Origin: Alnus glutinosa
Lineage: Eukaryota > Streptophyta > Magnoliopsida > Fagales > Betulaceae
DNA: 64,000 bases
Reading direction: 5' to 3'
Assembly: GCF_958979055.1 (NCBI RefSeq)
Contig: NC_084889.1
Coordinates: 33,857,951-33,921,950, forward strand
Shown: one piece after another, positions 57,029 to 64,000 of the stretch
Position numbering within the stretch: position 1 is the first letter of the stretch
Layout of the letters: every line of letters starts with the position of its first letter
Made by a program: the position numbers and the translations under genes
Notes under the pieces: model-generated
Told to the model about the DNA's origin: nothing
Seen by the model: only the letters and a program-made list of their open reading frames with translations
The model's database searches: none

Positions 57029-57780
57029 CTTTCAATTAAGGTGCTAGGTCTCCATCACGCATCAACTACCTTAAATGCATGTACATGCATGCACCTTGAT
57101 CGAAAACATAAAAAAGACAAAACGTACAAAGTTTTTTTTAAAGGTCACCATCAGCTTCTTGGGTCTTGATCCATGTCCCATACGTGGATTGTACAAATTT
57201 AAAAGAAATAGATATATAAGATAAGATGGAAGAAGATTATATCTCTTATATAATTAATTTATTTGCTAATCAAGAGCTCTTGTGTGGAAAATACATTATC
57301 ATCCAGGCCAGGAGGATAATCATTTACGATGCTAGATTGCTAATGATGTTCGAAAGTACTCTTCCTCCCTTCAACTTGATGCTAATGATTTAAAATATAA
57401 TGTATTTATTTGTTACTTGAGTTGTACTTTCTTTTAGACTACGCACAAGTAATTGTGGTGGACAGCAGTTCAATCGATCATTTTGTCAAACAAACAAGAA
57501 AGGGACTAGCTAGCTAGTTAACCTTTGAATATCATATATAACTCGTATCTAATTTAAGAAACATAAAACACTTTTTATCAACTTATTTTATTTTATTTTT
57601 ATATAACTTTATACTTATGTACACGTCTAAAACATAAAAAGGACAAAACGTACTAGGTTTTTATATCTAAAGTCAAGATAAATCATTGCCTTGTTGAGGC
57701 AATTAACATCTGCTTAACAAATGAGATTGGGGAATTAATTATAGGTCAACTATTTAATTTCGAACTTCTTTAGTTAGGAA

Positions 57781-58162
57781 GAGCACTAGTAGTAGTTTTT
57801 CAATTATTTTTCTTATATTTAAGGAATAATACTATTTGTAAAAATATTTCATAATAGATTTCCTTATATTTCTCTATATCAATTAAATAATATTTCTTAC
57901 TCTTATTTTATTCTTTTTCTCTTTCATACTTTTTACTTTTTCCTACTTTATTACTCTATCAAATAAATAATTTTTTTTGATTAAAATATTGGATTGGGAA
58001 TGAATAGTAGACATGTATATATATAGGGAATTATTGTTTATTCCAATTCCCTTCATCTAAATATAGGGTATCTGTTATGGAAAGTTTTTTTTGATGTTTT
58101 TCATGAAATTTTTCTTAAATACAAGGAAAGGAACCAATATAAGATAACTGCTGCTAGTACTC
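57781..58162. mobile_element. Harbinger-type (Tourist-like) MITE, copy D
   Basis: The ends GAGCACTAGTAGTAGTTTTT and AACTGCTGCTAGTACTC are complementary. The duplicate flank without the insertion is seen at 37428 (TTAGTTAGTAATGCGCAC), showing precise insertion at TAA: GAA precedes and TAA follows the element. Confidence 0.8.
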
Positions 58163-58219
58163 TAATGCGCACAGACGACTTTGTAATTAAGTTACTTATT
58201 CAAACAATAAGTCACCATC

Positions 58220-58275
58220 AGGGACGGAGGGAGGGGGGGGGGGGGGGCTGGCAGGAGCCATGGCCCCCCCTCAAC
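58220..58275. repeat. G-run/C-run palindromic motif
   Basis: A run of about 15 G, then GCCATGG and a run of C, can fold on itself. A related motif (GGGGGG...GCCATGACCCCCC) occurs at 4498-4527. It is probably the end of an interspersed element, class not assigned. Confidence 0.5.
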
Positions 58276-58521
58276 TCTTAAGAAGAAAATTTCTTTGAGG
58301 GAATAAAAGAAAAAGAAAAAAGAATTATATGGTTTTTTGGTGTGAACCACGGCTGTATCTTGGCTATGACTGCTTCCTGATCATCATCACTTGATGACTT
58401 CACCCCCTCCACCATCTCAGCTGGCTTTTTTTGTAATATATTATTCCTTTTTGGTTGTGGCCTTTATATCACATTTACAGTATTTACTATGTTTATTATT
58501 TTTTCAATAAACATATACGGC

Positions 58522-58919
58522 ATGATGGATATTTCCATTAATTTAGATTACCGTAAATATGGAATCGGTATTATGGTTATTTCTATTAATTTAGATTACC
58601 GTAAATATGGAATCGGTTAATTGATTTTAAAATCAATTAACGATATTGTTTCCTTGATGGAAGGAAACAAATATGGTGTTTACCATTTTGAGGGTCCCTA
58701 ACCTAGCCTATAAATAGAGTGCCTGTGTACACCATCAGTACAACCATCAAGCAATAGGCATAGGTTAGAAGATCCCTCAAATAATCTTTCTTGTTCTTCA
58801 GATGGATCGTGGAGACGCTTGAGCAAACATGGCTAGAGGTAAGCCTGAATCCTGTCTTATTTGTTTTCCGCTGCGCATGTTAGGTTAGAGAAATAATTGT
58901 TATTTAATTATTTCTAACA
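58522..58919 (+). mobile_element. 5' LTR of a Ty1-copia element
   Basis: The LTR ends TTTCTAACA directly before the primer-binding site. A TATAAATAG promoter (58709-58717) lies about 210 bp before the end. Inside, a roughly 48-bp block with ATTACCGTAAATATGGAATC is duplicated. The left boundary (TGATGG at 58522) is a guess based on a TG start; the true start may be further left. Confidence 0.5.
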
Positions 58920-58921
58920 TG

Positions 58922-58934
58922 TGGTATCAGAGCC
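58922..58934 (+). promoter_or_regulatory. Primer-binding site of the Ty1-copia element
   Basis: TGGTATCAGAGCC is the standard plant Ty1-copia primer-binding site, complementary to the 3' end of initiator Met-tRNA. It fixes the element's orientation (plus strand) and its LTR end. Confidence 0.9.
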
Positions 58935-61900
58935 AGCCTCTGTGCTATTTTGCTTAGCATATAATTTTACTATGCGTTATCAATATTGAATCAAGTATTT
59001 TTTTATTTGTTATCAATATTGAATCAAGTATATTCTATTTGGTATTGTTCACTTCTGTTTGTCAATATTGTTTGAGCAATATTTCGTCTTTTGTGACATG
59101 ATAGAAACGCATTAGCGATTATTTTGTGAATATTTGTTGTTCACGTACTGTTTGTGAAAAACCCATATATTTGATATAACTTTTTTTTTTTTTTATCACT
59201 ATTCTGTGTATTGTGATATATTGCCTAATTTTGAGTTGTTGTTATCTTGATATGGGTATTTTCATAAAGGAGTGGCGGCTAGGGTTCCATTTTTTAGGGT
59301 TTTCAACCCATCTAGAACATTACGGGTCGGGTTGGTTGGTGACTGGGTAGGGTTTCGACCCATTAAAGTTTTTGGGTTGGATATATTTTTCGGGTAGGGT
59401 TTTTTAAAACCCATGCAGTTTTGGGCCATTTAAGTGGGCTGACCTAGTTTGGGCCAGCACTATACATAGACCCAGAGGTCTGACCCGATTAAGTGGGTTG
59501 ACTTAATTGCCAAATACAGTAGCCCATTTGGAGTCTTGTGACCCAAAAGCCCAACCCAATATAGTAGCCCAATACAGATACCCAACCCAAATTAAGTGGG
59601 TTAACCCAATTGGGTCAGCCCAATACAGCAACCCATCAAGTTCTTTTTAAAAGGGGAATTTAGGCCTTATGGTGTTTAGAACCTGGGTTCACCAGGTGTA
59701 AAGAGCCTTGGCCACTTACTAAACCATTAGGCCATGTGTTTTATTATGTCCTCATATTAAAGTTTTATTCCCTTTATTATTTACAGTACTGTGTATTAAA
59801 ATTATTGTTTATTTAATACATGAATTGAGGAATATATATTTTAAATTTATATTGTTTAAATATAAATTGTTTGATGCCTAGACCTAAGAATAATTAACAA
59901 TACCATATATACTGGTGTGTTTACAGTAATATCTAAGAATGCAATGTCGGGGAAAGTTCTGGCAAGGAAAGTCTTGGGATTTAAGTGTGTCCGGTGTGAC
60001 CCCCCTCACTTTCCTGGGAGCTCATCTGCTTGCACCTTGGAAAATGCTGTTTACCCCATTTAAGTATTGGTTTGTTATATTCCTAAGGCCATTAAGGGGG
60101 CATCTATAAAGTTGTTAGATGTTAATGAAGTAGCAATTATCATGATAATTTTGGGAGAGCCACAGCATCCCAATTTTGAATGACAATTGCATCAAGATTA
60201 CACACACGTAATTATCATAATAATTATGGGAGAGCCAAAGCATCCCATTTTTGTATGATAATTACATCAGGATCACACGCATGAACCTCATAAAGATTTA
60301 TTAGATGTTCATGAATTACAGCGTGATTATTATGATTTTGGGAGAGCCAAAGCATCCTAATTTTGTAATAATTGCATAAGGATCGTACACATGAACTTCA
60401 TATAGAAAAATTAACATCGTATTGTAATTAACTCATAAATTTAATTACCTATCCCCAAAGGGAAGTTTTTATTTTTATGACTTAATTAGAATGAGATAAC
60501 AAATTTAGTATTAAAAGTAAAATTTCTTTCGGTTGCCCAAAGGTACGAAGAATTTTATTTATTAATATTTAAATTTATTAGTCTTATCAATAAAGAGTAA
60601 ATTTCATGCGTGATGCAACCTTTGCCCAAAGGTAGGTTGAAATTTACTATTTAAATTGGCATTGGCTAATTTAAAATAAAGTTACTTCATAGCATTAAAG
60701 TATTTATTTTAATTTTGGGTTATTGCAGCTATTCCTGTTACTCTACCTTTTGGTGGTTTTATATTCCAATACATTATGATAATATTTTTCTGACTGGAAA
60801 AATGATTGATATGCTTTTTCATTTGGGGTGTTAAAAATTTTGGTACTCTGTGTGGACAAACCACCTACTCCCGCGGAATTAAGTACGCCACGTGAGATTA
60901 TTAAGCATGAACGGTGGGAGTGATTTAATCACTTAAGTTAGATGTTCATGAAATCTCATGTCACTAAAGTCATCAAGGATTTATTCCTGAATGTTTTAGA
61001 GCCAAATTTTTATAAAGGTTGTTTATGAACATTTAGTAAGTTCAAACAAAACTTGGCCAGCACCCTAATAGAAAAAGCTTTAAAGACAAACCTTTTACAG
61101 TTTCTGAAGTGTTTATAATCCCATTATGGGAATGAAGGATATTATAGATTAGCTTAAGTCCCTAAAGATTGAGATTTTTGAGTCATTGTTGGTCTATTTC
61201 AATTTTTTGAATTCTCTCTTCTAAGTGTAGAATTTTATCTTGTAACACACGTAAGGATAAATGGTTAGTAAATAAACTTCTAACCATGTGTGTTCAAGGA
61301 TATGAGAGAATTTATAAAGTGTTCACATGATTATTCATGTCAAAGGAAGGACCAATAAATGCAATCATGTCCAACACTTAAAGCATGAGAATAAGGTGCC
61401 AATAAAGTATTATGGCAATCAAGATACATATTTCTCATGAAATAAGGAAAATTAAGGGCATATAAAGAAAGATTGCATGAAGTATAAGAAATGACTTAAA
61501 ATAAAGATAATCTCCATATCTAGTATGTCGTGAATCTCTTTTAGTGACTCAATCAAATATATTGTGGATTGATTATGGTTTAACAATCCACATTGTCAAC
61601 ACAAATGCAGAGTCCTTTTTAAAATGGATAACACGTGTTTATAATTTGAGCTTGTTGGGATCTATAGGTTAATTTTAAAATTCAGTTATAATTTTGACCT
61701 CAAAAAATGATTTATATTCCATAATCTTTTTGAAATCTATTTTCTAGTTTGGCTTATTAAAAATTTCAATTTTATTTTAAACTTGAAATTTTTCTTATTT
61801 TTTGGTGGAATATTGGTTGGGGTTTATTTAAAATCTATTTAAAATTGACCTACGTCCCAATTTTTGAAACAAAATTATTTGTTTATTTCTGCATAGTGAT

Positions 61901-62129
61901 GTTGACGTAAAGTAGAGTCTTTAAGAATTTAAAAATGCTCTTGTTATGGCTTTGGAGATTGAAATATATCTCCATACAGAAAATAAAAGTCGGTGATTTA
62001 CTGACTTTTGGTACTTGTGTGGATTGCATAAGGGAAAGCATACCAACAAGACCATTAGAGGTGCCAAAGAGAGCCTTTTAAAATTCTTGAGATCATGTAC
62101 ATTGAAATATGTTAACTTTTCCATACTCA
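58935..62129 (+). mobile_element. Ty1-copia leader and decayed gag region
   Basis: No long frame survives between the primer-binding site and the integrase remnant. At 60150-60400 the string GGGAGAGCCAAAGCATCC recurs three times (about 60153, 60228 and 60340) with similar flanks, a degenerate internal repeat. The gag nucleocapsid motif was not found intact. Confidence 0.6.
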
Positions 62130-64000
62130 TTGCCTAAATGGTCAGAGATATTTTTATCTCTTTCAGTGATGACCATATAAAGTTTATGTATGTCTATCTT
62201 CTAAATATTAAAGCTGGGGTATTGAATGCTTTCAATATCTATAAGGAAGAAGAAGAGAAACAATATGAAGATCATAAGATCTAATATAGGCATAGAGTAT
62301 TAAGGTAGGTACACACAAAGGGAAATGATTAGTAATACTAATCTGCTATTACCCTTATAGAGTAAAGCTTTGAAGACCATTGTGTATATGTTAAACAGTA
62401 TTCCATCTAAGGTTGTCCATAAGACACCTTTTAAAGTATGAAATAGATGGAAGCTTAGTTTAAATTATTTACACATATGGGGTTGCCTTGCTAAAGAGAG
62501 GATTTATAATCCTCGCCTAAGGAAATTAGATTCAAGGACAATCAGCGGATCTTTTATAAGCTATCTAGTAAACTTTAAAGGGTTTTAATGTTTTATTATC
62601 CTTCATATAAGCCTAGAGTTGTTGATTGTAAAATTTCTAGAGGATACGGAACCTAGTGGGAGTGCTCATTCACATAAATTGGAATTTGAGGAAGCACTAG
62701 AGTTGGCCAAATCTCCTCCTCATAGAGGATGATTGATTGTATTCAGGAAAATCAGATTGATTATCCTGAGCCACAATCACTTCTAGAACAACCAACTCAT
62801 ACAGAACAGGTTCAAAATCTATTCTCCCATTGCAAAATGCAGAGGAAGTAGAATTAAGAAAATCCTATAGAATAAGTAGATTAACAATTCTTAGTGATTA
62901 TGTTGTATATCTCCCAGAGTCTAATGTTGACGTTGGACATAAAGATGATCCAAATTTGTTTTCACATGCTATGAATGGAGAAAACTCCTCATTGAGATTC
63001 AGTGTCATGAAGTGAGAGTTAAGTCCATGGCTGAAGGGTCGAGCTAGACTCGTAGCCAATGGTTTTACTCATAAGGAAAGCATTGATTATCGTGAAACAT
63101 TCTCTCCAGTGTCTAAGGATGGTTCATCAAGATGATCATAGCATTAGTAGCTTATTTTTGATCCAGAGCTACATCAAGTGGATGCAAAAACAACTTTTCT
63201 GAATAGGGATCTTAAGGACGAGGTTTACATGAAACAATCAAAAGGTTTTATAAATAACAGTCAGAAAGCTTGCAAATTAAAGAATTCTATTTATGGGCTG
63301 TGATAGATCTCTCAATGGTAAGATACTTTTTACAAGGTTATTGTTTATAGAAAACCTTGTTGATTAGTATATATACCTTAAGGTCAGTGGGAGTACAGTA
63401 ATCTTTCTAGTCCTATATTTGCAAGTGGTGATTTAGGTTTGCTACATAAAGTTCACAAAACTTTGAAATGAAGGATTTGGGTGAAACCTCTTATGTCTTT
63501 TGACATAGAGATTCACAGAGACATAAAGAATATTAACATTGTCTCGGAAGGCCTACATTGAAAAAAGTTTTGGAAAAAAATTTAGAATGAAGGATTTGCA
63601 CCTTCAGTAGCAATTAAGAGGGACTAATTAAATACAGATTAATGTCCCAAAAGGTATTGGAATAAGGGCAGATGAAAAGTTTTAAGCGTCTGCATTATAC
63701 ATAACCATATGACTGACAATAAGTATATTGAGTCAATAAAGTGCTGCAAATAAAGCATTGCGGTATATGCAAGGAACCAAGAAGAACAACTTAACCTAAG
63801 GATACACTTTCCATTTGAAGGTGGTTAGTTGTTTAGATTTGAGTTTGCTGATTGTGTAGATAGTAGAAAGTCTACTCTAAGGTATATATCTTTTTATTGA
63901 AGGATAGATCCTAGAGATGCAGTTTGCAGACTATAGTTGCTACGTCTACCAAGAAAGCTAAAAGTCTAGCGTGCTATGAATTTGGTACACAGGCATGATG
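62130..64000 (+). pseudogene. Ty1-copia pol remnant (integrase, reverse transcriptase, RNase H)
   Basis: Pieces appear in correct order, in shifting frames with stops. First is an integrase-like piece (MYVYLLNIKAG, then HIWGCLAKERIYNP at about 62480). Next is a linker near 62840. Then comes reverse transcriptase (RLVANGFTHKESIDYRETFS near 63040, then ELHQVDAKT, then DEVYMKQSKGF near 63220, then SIYGL). Last is RNase H (FADCVDSRKSTL near 63845). Parts of the region between linker and RT are deleted. The element is clearly inactive and continues beyond the right edge, where its 3' LTR should lie. Confidence 0.85.

Overview
This is plant nuclear DNA, most likely from a eudicot and plausibly a woody species. 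It is strongly AT-rich. Its genes have GT-AG introns and match families typical of plants: an ABHD17-type hydrolase with five exons, a plastid-type metallophosphoesterase with nine exons, a class V (GH18) chitinase and DUF247 proteins. About three quarters of the window is non-coding and full of plant transposable elements. I cannot name the species from sequence alone.

Left third (1-19.2 kb): two complete multi-exon housekeeping-type genes lie on the minus strand. They are an ABHD17-like serine hydrolase (5850-9858, 291 aa) and a calcineurin-like phosphoesterase with a transit-peptide-like N terminus (15464-19186, 349 aa). Both were reassembled here exon by exon, with consistent splice sites and phases. 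Around them lie a MITE with a tRNA-derived SINE nested in its end (3.4-3.75 kb), a complete miniature LTR retrotransposon (TRIM, 11.59-12.10 kb) and a 247-bp tandem duplication inside an ABHD17 intron.

Middle (19.3-42.4 kb): a near-perfect 113-bp foldback at 19.67 kb is followed by a complete class V chitinase gene (22293-25179, plus strand, one intron). A broken copy of that gene's 5' end lies at 27.5-27.7 kb. A local DUF247 family follows on the plus strand. One copy is disrupted by a 5-bp insertion just before its membrane anchor (28419-29842). One is a C-terminal fragment split by an AT-rich insertion (33433-33885). One is intact (40849-42294, 481 aa). The flanks of these genes recur as a segmental duplication at about 31.3-33.4, 33.9-38.8 and 48.0-56.9 kb. 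The third unit keeps the DUF247 upstream region but has no gene.

Right third (42.4-64 kb): mostly transposons. These are a 1.34-kb Ty3-type LTR with internal fragments, a probable 2.9-kb LTR-like element, a 5.03-kb element with about 68-bp identical terminal inverted repeats, several Harbinger-type MITEs with TAA target duplications, and a decayed Ty1-copia retrotransposon that runs off the right edge.

The most notable patterns are the DUF247 birth-and-death cluster, a repeated hairpin module (five clear copies) confined to the flanks of that cluster, and a Harbinger-type element carrying a 3 x 144-bp array that stays open in frame. No CRISPR array, rRNA gene or functional tRNA gene was seen.
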